Counted from the stretch's first letter, positions 48,213-60,387 are shown. The stretch: 64,000 nt of DNA from Apoderus coryli (GCA_911728435.2 OU452201.1:16306001-16370000); one strand, 5' to 3'. The notes: generated by a model from the sequence alone, not told the origin. Numbers and translations are program-made.

Positions 48213-49445
48213 GTAGGGTGTCCAATATAAAAAAAAACATAATTTTGATATGCCACACTTTTTGGTAGGTACATCCTGTAGGAATAAGCATTACTTATGT
48301 TCAAAATGTATAGCCATGATCTCGCAAATAAGTCTCAGCAGTGACAGTTTTTTGCCGAATAATAGTTTTGTCAAATGGAAATACATTGTTTCCGTTAGAG
48401 AATTTTATCCTCTTTTCAAATACTTATATCGTGGTTTTGGGGTTATTTTTTACCGTTTTGGAATTATACGAATTTTCATTATCCTAAATGTTAGATTAGT
48501 TTTCATCTGCCCCTTGCCAAATCTTAATAACCGTTGTCGAAATCAGGGTCTACTCTGAAGGGCAAAAGTTCGAAATTCTTAGAATATTATATTAAATGTA
48601 GACACAACAAGCGAGAAGTGCAAGTCGAATTCAGAAGGCGACATCCACGTTTAGAAGTTCCTAGCGAAAATACCTACTTTTCGAAATGTAAGTATTTCGT
48701 CAACTTTTTGTGCGAAAAAACATTACTAAGAAAGAAAAGGATACTTGACGATGAAGAACTTGCTGTTTTTAAAGACGGATATACCTACCTAACCATTTTG
48801 AAGTTCCCTGAGATGATTAAGACAATTTCCAGATGGAAGTCTGTCTGTACGTACAAAAATTAACAGAACAACAGAAGCAAAGAGGTTTCCAATTTTGCAG
48901 TCTTATGACAAACAACCTGAAAAATAACTCCAATTTATTTGAGAACATTATATTTATGGGCTGATAAATCTTCTTTTAATACAGCTTCAGCTCCAAATCC
49001 CAAAAATACACACTTCTGGGCATCGCCAAATCCGCATCTTACAGTTGAAGTGATAAGTTCTGTGTGGGTGTCAAATTTTCATTGGTGGGTCGTTAAACGA
49101 AGTTAAATATCGTGTTTTGCTTACACACGAAATAGATGACATTCCTGAAACCTTCTATCTAAACGCCGCAAGAAATTTTATTTGGCAACAAGATGGTGTT
49201 CCATGTCACAGTGTTCTTCTAGTTAGAGACTACCTCAATGAGAATTATGACAATTGGATTGGTCGTGGAGGCACACCACACACCATTAGACACATTTCTT
49301 TGGGGCTACCTCAAAGACAAGACATTTGCATCCAGACCAAATAGTTTTTGCGGATTTGAAGGAACAAATCCAAATTGAAATTGACTTTCTCAAACTAAAA
49401 GCCAATTACCTACCAATCCTGCATTTTAAGAGACGGTGGACATTG
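48213..49445 (+). pseudogene. Decayed mariner-like (DD41D-like) element
   Basis: The left terminus, gtagggtgtccaatataa, is a decayed cagggtgtcc. On the plus strand are an N-terminal region (KREVQVEFRRRHPRLEVP, about 48610-48665), a first-D region (DKSSFNTASAPNPKNTHFWA, about 48961-49022), and a second-D region IWQQDGVPCHSVLLVRDYLN with DNWIGRGGTPHT, then FLWGYLKDK-like wording near 49295-49330. The right end is missing; the hairpin-module repeat begins at about 49465. Confidence 0.75.
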
Positions 49446-49466
49446 AGTAATTATAAAATAATTTCC

Positions 49467-50016
49467 TTTTTATACGACTGTCTTTAAATGCCTTTATTAC
49501 ATGTTCAATCATGATTTGAAAATGTAGTACATTGTAATGCTGTTTTCCATTTACCCGTGCGTAATAATATATAAAAATAAAATTTCCTGGTAATGACAAA
49601 AGTAGCGGCGGGCATGAAAAATCACCATAGCAACGCCGAAAATACAAACACCAAATTGACAGTTTTGGTATTTATAATTAATAATAATTATAATTAAGTA
49701 TTTCGCTAATTTCAAAACACATAAACAGTGATAGTGAATAGAGTTTAACACCACGTAGTCAATTTAATACTTCTAATTTATCGTATTTAGGCTTAACGTG
49801 AACAGGGGTAAGTTTCGAAAAACAAATATTTTCCTAAAAATTATGTTAAATTTATTCAAAAGCATTAAAACAGTAGAAAAAGTATAGTGTGAAACTCACA
49901 TGAAATGACCATTTCCTACTCGTATGATTTGCAGCACTCGCCTGCGACTCATGCCGCAAACGATCATACTCGTAGGAAATATATGTCATTTCATGTTCGT
50001 TGCACAATATACTATT
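49467..50016 (-). repeat. Hairpin-module repeat, copy B (inverted relative to copy A)
   Basis: Read on the minus strand it follows 29860-30450 closely from the hairpin (tttcctacgagtatga stem) through cgaaacttaccc, ttgaaattagcgaaatactt and atgcccgccgctacttttg to atgcctttattacatg. The short hairpin at 30299-30358 is replaced by a simple aataatatataaaaat stretch. Frames inside are shadows. Confidence 0.75.
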
Positions 50017-51908
50017 AAGCAGGTACCTACATATTATGTTGTGTCATTTTTTAATGGTATTATAATTCCAAAACGATAAAAAATAATTCTAATATAGTCT
50101 AAAAATTTCGAAATTTTGCTCTTCAGAGTAAGTAGGTACCTAGTATATTATTATTATTTGTCAAGAAGATAGAAGTTGACAAGAGCAAATTGGTCAAAAT
50201 GACAACTAATCTAATCTGCTATATTAAAATCGGCTATGAAGAAAATCAGTCAAAAAAAAAAAAATAACCTCAACAACCACTAGGTATATATTTGAAAAGA
50301 GAATAAAGAATAGGTACAATGTAGAAAGTGGAGATGTTCTATTTGAAAAAAACGATACCTAATTTGGAAAAAAAACTGCCGATACGCATTCATTTTCTGA
50401 AGGTTCGATAAAATTGCTATAATTTAACCATTTATCTAAAACCGAGTCTAAAACCAATAATAATGAATAATATATTTATTGGGCAAAATATACACCAACA
50501 CCCTGTGGGTGGTGGTAGGTAGTTACCTACCTAAGTACTGTATTTTAAAAACTTCCATCACAGTTTCATGTTTTCAAAAAATAATTATAAAATAAGAACA
50601 AATCTACCATTTAATGATCTTTCTACCTATGTATACCAAATTTATCCTTAAAAATTACTACTTACATTGAACTAACAACGATGGTACCACAATCCCTTGA
50701 CCGAAAATTTGGTAGAGCCACTTGACTACACGATACATTAAACGGTAGAAAATTATAATAACGAACTATACACTTTAACATTTTTCCTTCAAAATCACTT
50801 AGATATTCACAAACCAATCTGTTTATTTCATTATCCAATTAAAATATTAATATTAGAGGTAAGTAACAAAGGCCCACACAAAACCCATTCACAAACAATA
50901 AATCACTAAAAAAAATCACAAAACAGCACTAAATATTAAGTATTACTAAATTGTAGTAATAATTGTATGTATCAAACAAAATGTATTAAAACATAATTCT
51001 TGTAAATGCGTAAACCACCAACTACTACTACTCCCGTAGATTTTCTTTATAAATTTTGAATTAATAGACTAATATAAAAACACTATAATATTATTAATTT
51101 CAACCAATTGCGGTAATTCTACACTCGTATTAATTAATATTGTTATAAACTATACCACGAACAGTTAAATTTTAATTAAAAGTTTCGTAATTTTAACACA
51201 AAATCGAAACATATCTCGTCTCCACACATTGACATGTGGATGAATACTGCGGTATGGCGGGTGAGAAGAGGACGGACGACCTACAGTGGCGCCACCAACG
51301 GCTGTAACGCCAACGTATAGTAGGCCGAGAGAACGGGTGTTTCAATATTATTTTCGTGTGTTAGACAGAGATCGTTTGATATATTTGAATTAGTAAAACT
51401 AAGATAGGGAGATAATATCTACGTGTACGGAGTGAGAACAGTATACCGGAGTGAGATGGAGAGGCTTTTTATGAATGGGAGGCCGCCATTATGAATGAAA
51501 TGTTCGTATTACATTCAAGGAAGCCAAAGTAAAAGCGGACGTATGGTTTGGGTTTTGTTTACAGGGCGCAACACTATAGGTATTATGTATGTTTTGGTCT
51601 AATTGTTTTATTTTAGTATTAGGTAGGTATTTGTGTTTAACGAATTATTTGTATAATTACTTTATATAATATGTAGAGTATTGGAAATACAACGCCCACC
51701 ACTACTAATTACAGTATGTTACCGCGGGAGTTACTAAAGTTCACCAGCGCCGCCGATATAGTATAGTATAGTTTAGCCAAAGTTAATTTAAAATATATAA
51801 ATTTAACGATTCTACCGGGGCTATACGTTCCCATGCCTCTTTACAATATATATATAAGATGTATAATAAATCATGCCTGCCAAAGGATACCGACAGTAAT
51901 AAAAATAA
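50017..51908. other. Non-coding stretch with a less AT-rich segment
   Basis: No coding exon is recognised. About 51230-51580 is clearly less AT-rich, with several CpGs (ggcgccacc, aacgccaacg), and I see no transposon features there; it might be a promoter or first exon of a gene such as Sprouty, but this is speculation. Confidence 0.35.
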
Positions 51909-51910
51909 CT

Positions 51911-52236
51911 AAAGTGACTGGAAAAAGTATTCGGTTAATCGAAACAAAAAAGAGTTTGCAAATAAATATATGAATGAAACAAATAATTTTTGGCAACCTG
52001 TTATTTTCTCAGATTAATCTAAATATAATCGGATGGACATCATATGGTATGGCGAAGACTTAATGTGGAATTTAAACAAGAAAATTTGTGTCCGACTGTA
52101 AAACACGGTGGCAGAATATTGTAACCTTGATTCGTTCAATAGTTTTTCTTAGATTAATAAAATGAAAGAAAATCTATGAAATTAGATAATAATTTTTAAT
52201 AAAACCTCAAGTGGATGAAACTTTTTGCAGTCACTG
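51911..52236 (+). pseudogene. Deleted Tc1-like element, 326 bp
   Basis: TA-flanked ends: agtgactggaaaaagtatt on the left and the reverse complement cagtgactgcaaaaagttt on the right. Inside, read with frameshifts, is the central Tc1 transposase block: FSD-like wording, NIIGSDG-like wording near 52025, then RRLNVEFKQENLCPTVKHGG (about 52050-52112). All catalytic regions after the first are deleted. A related copy is at 63378-63470. Confidence 0.7.
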
Positions 52237-52484
52237 TATCAGACACCGCCAGTATACGACACGAGCGGAACACGTTGGGAGTTTAAGCATCAAGATTTAC
52301 ATGTGCAAACCCAGCGTCTTCTTTTAAATAGTTATCATCAGTTAAGGTCTGAAAATAATGTAGTGACGAATACACATATTATAAAATTTTTACGTTCTAT
52401 AGAAAATGTCACTGACTAAGTGAGTAAAATTTGTTGTTAGTTTATAATATCAGAAGCATATTATTATAAATGTATCTACTTATA

Positions 52485-54571
52485 CAGGGTGGTCCAACGA
52501 AAAGTTTGCACCTAGCTTTTCTCTTTTTTTTGTAGTCGAATGCGAAAATGCTCGGACACGTCGATTTTGCTTTTGAGGGGGACACATTTTAAACATATTT
52601 TTCGATCTGCGCCTTTAACCCCCTAGCGGGGGTGAGTAACAACCCTAAAATTTTAAATGGAAAGAGGGGTCTAATGACATATCATTTGAAAGGACACAAA
52701 ATTGTCTTTCTAATGATACCCTATTTGTCGAATTTTACTAAAACAGTTAATACGAAAACGACTTTAAAGACATTAAGCCGATAATTTTGGTATTAATGAG
52801 AAATACAAATAAGTTTTAATTATTGCGAGTGAAAACACCTGCAATCGTTAGTACATTCCAATGTTTGTTAGTTTTAACATTGCTTTGTAAAAAAAGTAAA
52901 CAAGCTGTTAAATTGATTTATTAAAACGTTACATTAACAAATGTTGAAAATGTGACCCATTTGATTCCATACAATAATACAGATTTTGTTCAAATCTATT
53001 TCTAACATTTTGTAGCATATCAGGTGTTATGTTTCTGCACTCTTCTGTAATGCGTTGGCGAAGATCTTCTATGGACTCGGGCTTCGTGGCAAAACATTTA
53101 TTTTTTAAGTGCCCCCAAAGAAAAAAGTCTAAAGGCGATAAATCCGGTGACCTGGCAGGCCATTCAATTGGGCCCCTCCTTCCAATCCACCGTCCAGGGA
53201 ACCGGTCATCTAAGAACTGTCTTACAGGAGCCACATAGTGCGGAGGTGCTCCATCTTGCTGGAAATAAAGCCGATCAGCAGTATGATTTTGGTCATCTTC
53301 TATTATTTGTGTTATTAAAGGATCAATTGTGTCTTCAAGCATGTTTAGGTACACTTCACCAGTTAAATTTCCAGGAATAAAAAGTGGTCCTATAATATGA
53401 TTTCCTAATATGCCACACCAGACGTTTATTTTTTGAGGATACTGGGTATGAACCTCACGGAATAAATGTGGGTTACTGTCATCCCAGTAACGGCAATTGT
53501 GCCTATTTACAGCTCCATTCAAATAAAATGTGCATTCGTCGGAAAAACAAATGTTAAATAATAATTGCGGATCTTCAATTAAACGCTGGCTCATTGCTTC
53601 ACAAAATTGCAGCCTTCTATCAGGATCATCCTCATTTAGTTCCTGTACTAATTTGATTTTGTACGGATGAAATTTGTACGCTTTTAAAATTCGTATTATG
53701 GACGAACGGGAGACACCTGAGGCTTCAGCTAGTTGACGGGTACTTTGACTATGATCCATTTCAACATGCCCTAAAACAGCGACTTCCACAGCTTCATTTC
53801 TGATCGGTTTCTGCGGCTGGTGTTTTACATTACAGACAGATCCGGTATCTACAAACTTTTTAACTAACTTGCCAACGTACACATCATTCACATTTTTATC
53901 GGGATGTCTCTCATTAAATAAGCGAGCCGTAAGTCTAGCACTACTATTATTTTGAAAATAAAGTTTAACAATTTCAACTCGTTCTAGAATGGAATAAATC
54001 ATTTTGTACGGTAAAAGTAAAATAACTTGAGAAGCAACCAAACTGAATCAATGAAAAGACTAAAATAAACGGTGTAAATTCTTTTCCTACACGTATCTGC
54101 AGTTTTTATTTCAACAAAAAACGCAAACGATTAGTGAGGAATTTAGTTCTGATAAATAAGATAGTGTTTTTGAAATCCCGTTTTTCTTCAAAGTAAATAA
54201 TTTAGAAATGATTGTAGTTGTTTTCAGTCGTAATAATTAAAACTTATTTGTATTTCTCATTAATACCAAAATTATCGGCTTAATGTCTTTAAAGTCGTTT
54301 TCGTATTAACTGTTTTAGTAAAATTCGACAAATAGGGTATCATTAGAAAGACAATTTTGTGTCCTTTCAAATGATATGTCATTAGACCCCTCTTTCCATT
54401 TAAAATTTTAGGGTTGTTACTCACCCCCGCTAGGGGGTTAAAGGCGCAGATCGAAAAATATGTTTAAAATGTGTCCCCCTCAAAAGCAAAATCGACGTGT
54501 CCGAGCATTTTCGCATTCGACTACAAAAAAAAGAGAAAAGCTAGGTGCAAACTTTTCGTTGGACCACCCTG
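52485..54571 (-). mobile_element. Apparently complete mariner-like element (DD41D type), 2087 bp, 340-bp TIRs
   Basis: The terminal inverted repeats 52485-52824 and 54232-54571 are each 340 bp, and by eye I find no mismatch. They start cagggtggtccaacgaaaag. TA flanks each end, and the flanks are not related to each other beyond that. Between them is one intact transposase gene (52929-54002, minus). The perfect repeats and open frame suggest very recent insertion and a possibly active autonomous copy. It could be the source that mobilises MITEs with matching ends. Confidence 0.92.
52929..54002 (-). CDS. Mariner-like transposase, DD41D type, intact
   Basis: The protein has 357 residues, starting at ATG 54002 (MIYSILERVEIVKLYFQNN); an in-frame extension to 54041 begins with TTG and is unlikely to be used. 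It cuts and pastes the element that carries it. Domains: N-terminal helix-turn-helix (residues about 20-60, ARLFNERHPDKNVNDVYVG) and a second one (about 85-115, SQSTRQLAEASGVSRSSIIR), then the DDE domain. Catalytic candidates are D in ICFSDECTFYLNG, D in LYFQQDGAPPHY and D in ARSPDLSPLDFFLWG. There are 41 residues between the last two, counted by hand, hence DD41D. The length is normal for the family and no stop or frameshift is seen. Related dead copies lie at 7997-8524, 19972-20604, 37820-39134 and 48213-49445. Confidence 0.93.
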   Translation of the reverse strand: MIYSILERVEIVKLYFQNNSSARLTARLFNERHPDKNVNDVYVGKLVKKFVDTGSVCNVKHQPQKPIRNEAVEVAVLGHVEMDHSQSTRQLAEASGVSRSSIIRILKAYKFHPYKIKLVQELNEDDPDRRLQFCEAMSQRLIEDPQLLFNICFSDECTFYLNGAVNRHNCRYWDDSNPHLFREVHTQYPQKINVWCGILGNHIIGPLFIPGNLTGEVYLNMLEDTIDPLITQIIEDDQNHTADRLYFQQDGAPPHYVAPVRQFLDDRFPGRWIGRRGPIEWPARSPDLSPLDFFLWGHLKNKCFATKPESIEDLRQRITEECRNITPDMLQNVRNRFEQNLYYCMESNGSHFQHLLM

Positions 54572-54573
54572 TA

Positions 54574-55190
54574 TGCATAACAAGTATTAACAATAGTATT
54601 AATTAATTATGGTATGTTCCTTGCTGATCGAACACGAACTAGGTACGTGTGCATCTATGTCTAAACTTCTAAAAATGAAAACAGTCTTTTTCAGCTTAGG
54701 TTTATATGTTGCCGTGTTGGAGCGGCAAGGAAAAATACAGAATACTTTTATACAAGTGAACATACAATTGTTAATACATAAAGGATTTTTAAAATATCGT
54801 AGAACATGTATTGTTATGAAAAATTAAAAGCGTGCGCCTATGGACGGCTACGGTCGGTACTGACATTACAAAGGGATATCGAGTTGTGGTTTTTTATATC
54901 ATTTTAAACTAAAATTATAAAGACTATAACTAGAAAGGCTTGTGTTCAAAAACAGCATGGAGAAATAATAATTATTTGTTGTTTTAAAAGCTGAAGAAAA
55001 TATAAATATTATGATCCTACAAATTACAAAGTTTCCTAGTTTCAAATACCTAATAAAACTATGGTAATTAATAAGAGACCAATTTCATTCTCTTGTTTAG
55101 TAACTCAAATCCTTGAGAACTTTCTTGAAAAATACGAACTAGTTCAAAACTCCAATTTGAACTAAAAAAACAAAAACACTTAGAAAATGC
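54574..55190. other. Non-coding stretch
   Basis: The frame at 54609-54827 has no recognisable motif. Nothing else seen. Confidence 0.35.
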
Positions 55191-55370
55191 TTTATTTTTG
55201 GTGTTTCTGATTCTATTAAGGACTATTTAAATAAAGGCTTAAAACGCTTCCCTTATTTAGTGATTATACTTGAAGTTATGGACATTAGGGGCGGTGAAGA
55301 GTGCTTGATCGAGTATGGCGTTCCACAGGGCACGGTCCTCGGACCTTTGCTGATTTCTATATATAACATA
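55191..55370 (+). pseudogene. Non-LTR RT scrap
   Basis: The open reading FGVSDSIKDYLNKGLKRFPY, continuing with LVIILEVMD and then EYGVPQGTVLGPLLISIYN, is the RT segment from the palm helix to the conserved GVPQG-S/T-VLGPLL block. Sequence after it is unrelated and the catalytic box is missing. Confidence 0.75.
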
Positions 55371-56030
55371 GGGTCACACAGCCTGCCAATCACCACTGAT
55401 GAGTTGTGGATCAACAAAACGGCCCGTCTGGTGAATGCATGGTGGTGTGAGCCAAATTTCCAACATAAACATGCAATTCACTTAGATGTATATTAATTAA
55501 AGCACCCGGTTAGTTTCAAATAATAACAGTTTTTACTTACTTGGTTGACATAATTTAGTCGCCATTACAGTAATTAGTACTATTAGAAAATGTATTTATA
55601 GTAACAATTATTACTTTAAACATATTTTTTAAGTTAATGATCAGTTGATATACCGTTGCAATGTGTGTTTGGTGTGTGTCATAATGTATGTGTGTCTGTA
55701 TATTAACTGTAAGTCAAAAAAGCGTTAAGCTATTTGGAATATTCCTAGAAAAATCAGGTTCATAAATACTTGTTTTTGATGGTCATCGGCGTACCCAAAG
55801 GGCTGAAATGTTACAGAAATCATATTCCCTAAACGAAAATACGTACGCTAAATATATATAAAATCAATATTATAGATCTTAAAGAAGTGCATATTTTGTC
55901 CTTAAAATTATTTGTTGTTATTTCTTTTTGTTTAAGAAATATTTTATTTTGTGTTTCAAGGCGAAGTGTTTTTTGTGTATTTTTTCTATTTTTTTTTCTT
56001 TAAATGAAGTTACCATATACCTGTTGACAG
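55371..56030. other. AT-rich non-coding stretch
   Basis: No gene or repeat boundary supported. Confidence 0.35.
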
Positions 56031-56032
56031 GC

Positions 56033-56440
56033 CTTCCACAAAAGCGCGATAGCGCCCAAATGCGTTAACCCATTGAGCTAAATTTTGGTATATAAGTTTG
56101 GAGGAGTCCTAGGATGAACGAGTTGGTTTTTGGTTGAAATCGCTTGAGCCCTGTGATAGGGGTGGACACAACCTCCAAATTTTCAAATACCAGAAGGGGT
56201 CGAGTGATACACCATTTGAGAGCATTTTTTTATCTGCTTTACGGTAGGATACTTTTCATATTTGCCACCATAATTCTCGAGAAAATTGCTTTTAAAATTT
56301 CACCAGTTAGGTAGTTGGAGCCTATAACTCTTATTATAATATAATAAAGTAATTTGATAAGTGTTTTTGGAGTTATCGAGCGTGCGCTTTTAATGAGGAA
56401 GGTCGTGGGTTTGAATCCCAGCTCAGGCAACTTTTTTTTT
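56033..56440 (+). repeat. tRNA-related composite repeat, copy 5
   Basis: The start (cgcgatagcgcccaaatgcg) and body (attgagctaaattttggtat, ttttggttgaaatcgc, acctccaaattttcaaat, ctcgagaaaattgc) match the other copies. A tRNA-like region follows at about 56370-56430 (cgagcgtgcgctttt, gggtttgaatcccagctc) and then a long T run. This is the clearest example of body plus tRNA-like unit on the plus strand. The tail seen in copies 3 and 4 is absent here. Confidence 0.7.
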
Positions 56441-57235
56441 TTTATTGAAATGGAAGGCGTTTACTCCACAATAAAAGCTTCTATAATCAATATGATACTA
56501 AACGTGGAAAAAAAAAATTTCTCAATTTAAATTAGGAAAACAAAAAACATTAATATTTAACTCTGTTGAGTTTTTCAGTATTAGAGTGTGTTCCTAATTT
56601 AAATTGAGCATTTTTTTCTCTGGTTTTTTTCCATACTGTGATCATAATAATGAATTAATATATTTTAAGAACAATGACCGTTCACTGATTTCTAATGATT
56701 CCTAGTTCTTTGTTAATCTAACCATTGATAATGGGAATACGTTTCCCGAAACATTTATGATTTTGATCGTTGCCTGACACCTTCTGGATTACGAGCTATA
56801 ACCCTTGATATACTAACATACATGGCCTGATATTTTTGTTTAAAACGACCCCTGTATTCCCAGTTTTTTGGATTCTTGAATTTTGTTGGATTCTTTAATT
56901 TTTTTTCTAATTTCTCTTCTCTTCCTGATAAATAATTTGAGCCTAGTTAAATTAATTAAATAAATAAAACACAAAATTGAGTGTTATAATTATCCAAATT
57001 ATAACTTGCCAAACATGCTCCGGCATCCTGTAAGTCTAAAAAATGAATAGAAAAACATTTTATATGCGACAGACTTTCATTTATTAATTGTATATATAAG
57101 GTAAAGCAGAAGACAAAAAGATGTAGCTATAGCTTAATATTTTGTAAAAAAAATACTTAAATTACGAACTTACATCCTTAACATAAACTTATCATTACCT
57201 ATTTCAACAATCATTCGGTTAAATTAGAGAAAAGT
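56441..57235. other. Non-coding stretch
   Basis: A 17-bp stem (ctcaatttaaattagga and its complement, about 56520-56607) is present. No gene seen. Confidence 0.35.
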
Positions 57236-57239
57236 TGTA

Positions 57240-57952
57240 CAATTTAAATTTAAAAATAGGTGGTATATGAGACGTAATGGTTTAAACAAGTTTTCAGTGT
57301 GTTTAGCTGATATTTAAAATTATTCCACAAAAATCCCCATAGTTTGGCACGTATTTTGAGTAAAACATTCATCTGAAAAAGGCGTTTTCTTAACAACCTC
57401 AAAAAGCACAAAAATTTCAATTGAATTTAAAAACCGCGTAACACAATATAATGTTGTACTGAGACAGAAATAAATTGCCAAATAATAATAAATAATTGAG
57501 TAACGACGAAATAATGTTTTTGCAAAACCTACTACTCTGCATTCAGTCGGTTCAGCCAAATTATGGCGATTTTTCCTGAATAAGTTTAAATAACAGCTAA
57601 AAATACCGAAATAATGTTGAAACCATTAAGTGTGCTATACCACTTTTTGAATTTGAAAACGGCTTTAAATTTAAAAATGAAAAATCTGGAGCGTATTTAA
57701 AAAAACGAGGTTGATGATGGTTTTTCAAAAAAGAAACGTTGTAGTGAAAATTTGTAAACGCTATATTTTTCTCCTCAAAAAGTAACAATAAGCAAGTGCT
57801 TTTCATTTTTTTATATCTGTAAAAATAATCTCACAACTAAAAAAAAAACTAAAATCGCAAAAAATCGTTTTTTGAAAAATTCTCGAAAACGGCTAAAATT
57901 AGTTTAATTTTGAAAACACCATTTAAAAGGTATTTAAAACTTGGACACAGTG
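57240..57952 (-). mobile_element. Foldback-type MITE, same family as 3773-4345
   Basis: The right terminus ends ttggacacagtg before TA (57953-57954). From there leftward the minus strand follows 3773-4200. The left part (57250-57480) is a second, oppositely oriented copy of the distal region (ggtggtatat, ttggcac, aaggcgtttt), so the element is an imperfect inverted repeat around about 57500. The left terminus is missing. Confidence 0.6.
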
Positions 57953-57954
57953 TA

Positions 57955-59655
57955 TACCTAGATATTGACATTAAAAATTGTCCGATCTTATTTTTAAGAA
58001 GATATTGTAATTATTTTTACGGCATATTGTTGTTCATAAAATTACGCACCCTTCCTAAAACTGTTAACACCCCGAACTATTACCATTTACGAGATTCCAA
58101 CAGGCCCCTATAATATGAATCACCTTGTATATTGCCTAACAATTCTAGACGCCCTATATTCATCACTTTGCTTACCTAATAGATAATAACCATATATTAT
58201 GTTCTTTAGGAAATGTAACTTCCTGTTTAATTATTACTAAAACCAATTAAAAAAATAGGTACCTGCCTATATATCTATCAAGAAATTGATTTTATATTTC
58301 AAAGGAACGGTATCTACTCGTATAAAATTTTCAAATCATTGTTTATGAATGTTTCAAACTGATCTATAGGCACAGTTTGAAATGGATTTCGGAATTTATG
58401 GGTTGAAGTAGGTAATATTGTCTTTTTTTTTATTTCTGTTGGACATCTGTTCTTTCTATACATAGGATGTTTTAAAAGAATTTCCCATAATATCGGTGCC
58501 TAAAAACATAAAAATGAATCCCACAGATTTTCGATTGGGCGCAGCATATATGCACCGATAGAAAATATCCAATGTGAAAATAGTTATTTACGTAGGTAAG
58601 TAGTGGGATATAAAATTTTATAAACAAAATATTTCAATTCAACGTATTGTTAATAATATTGGCTGAGAACACAAGGTTCTGGTACAGCAACAAAGACAAA
58701 CAAAGCTGTGTAAATAAAATAAATCAGTTCTGTCATCAAACGTTCAAGAGAAGACAATCTCCCTTCGAACTTCGGCGGCAAGAGCTAACAAATATGAAAG
58801 GTCACGGAATATGCTATCTAATCACTATACCAAATACCAAAACGAAAGTGTCTCGAGGACTTTAACATCTGGAAATATTGACGGCGTGAATCAAGTTGAA
58901 ATCGTCTGAAATTACGGTAAAGTGAGACCTCAAAAATTGGGAACATAAGCGATTTTTTGTTGGATACAAGGATAGAAAATGCACACAACGAAAACGGTGC
59001 ATGCGATTGTAGTTTAACAAGAGCATCTTTTTTCGTAGAACACCGTAAGATTTCATAATTTTTAAATAAATCGTAAAAAAAGTGTATACATTAATGTGAA
59101 ACTATCTCTACCTCGATAAATGTAAAATATCACAGGTATAGGACATACCAAGTTGCAGAATTTTATCTATAACGATGAAATACTTATTGGTCCACAGTGG
59201 AAAATGTAAATTTTTTTAATAACACACAATGCATACACTGAAACATGAATTATACTAATTCAAATCTATTTTTTCTTGAAAACGGTGCACAATTGGTCTA
59301 TGAAACAAGAGTACATTTTTTTTTGTAAAACAATTTGGTGTATTAAAATCGAGTTTTCAAATTGCTAAAAACCTTTCAATATATCCCCATGCCCGACCCT
59401 GTTTTACCCGCTTATTACCAGTTCATAAAACTAAAAATACCTGCAGCGTTTAAGGGATAAAACGTTTGGAAGACGTACAGAATTTCATTAGATTATCTTC
59501 AAAGGTTTCGTCAATATCATCAAAAAAACACCATCAGTACCTCACCTTTAACAGCCTGTATCTTGAAAACCAAAATGTTAATATGAAATTTCCTCATTCT
59601 TTTGGAGCGTATAATTCGTGGTTAACGTTGGGCAGGATAATTTCGGGACACCCTG
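57955..59655. other. Non-coding stretch
   Basis: No gene. A short sequence (ttcaattcaacgtattgtta, about 58633-58652, plus some flank) recurs in the same orientation near 60296-60340. A right-facing terminus (gggacaccctgta) ends at 59655-59657. Confidence 0.35.
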
Positions 59656-59656
59656 T

Positions 59657-60015
59657 ATAAGTAACTAAAAATACAATACGTCACAAATTGTAGATAAAAA
59701 CAAAATAAAATATCGCCCCAGGAATTATTTTAAAAATATTTAGGTATTATATACACTTACATACATACATTTTTTTGTTCAATAAATACAAAAATCTGTA
59801 TTCTAAACAAAAAAAAAGAAAGGAAAAAAAAGAAAAATATTATTCTAATAAGAAATAAGTATAAGTACTTTTAATTTGCAGTGTATCGTTTGTGTTTATT
59901 GACCAAAAAAATATATGTATATAATGCCTAAATATTTTTAAAATAATTCTTGGTGTGATTTTTTATTGTGTTTTTATCTACAATTTGTGACGTATTGCAC
60001 TTTTAGTATACTTAT
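59657..60015. repeat. Foldback repeat directly beside a mariner-like terminus
   Basis: Arms of about 105 bp (59657-59760 and 59908-60015) are reverse complements with a few differences: caatacgtcacaaattgtag with its complement, and ggaattattttaaaaatatt with its complement. The spacer is about 145 bp of A/T-rich DNA. No coding. Confidence 0.65.
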
Positions 60016-60387
60016 ATAATGACAATTTTTGATCTCATTCTGTTGTGTAGGTTTTCGTTGTGAACTATAATTTATGATTCTTTATTTTGTAATTGTTGAC
60101 AGTGTTGCTAAAGAAGTAATAATTAAATATAACAATTTTTTTTAGATTGTCCTGAAGAAGGCAAGATTTACCTTGCCAAAACGTAGACGAAATATGACAA
60201 CGAACTAAATAAAAGAAGTATAATTCCAATTATTCGATAGAAAATATTCGTTAAAAAAAGCATTATATTAACAGTAGGTATATTGTAAAATATTTCAATT
60301 CAACGTAAGTATTGTTAATAATATTGGCTGAGTACCATAGCAAGAAAGACGAACAACATTCTCATTACCGCACTAGTGTATGGTAAT

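Noticed and set aside
49551..49754. Frame of about 66 codons, near-duplicate of one at 30121-30321
   Set aside because: The similarity comes from the shared hairpin-module repeat; there is no coding signature, only repeat DNA that happens to stay open.
52929..54041. Transposase start at 54041
   Set aside because: That codon is TTG; the first ATG in frame is 54002 and matches the usual start position of the family.
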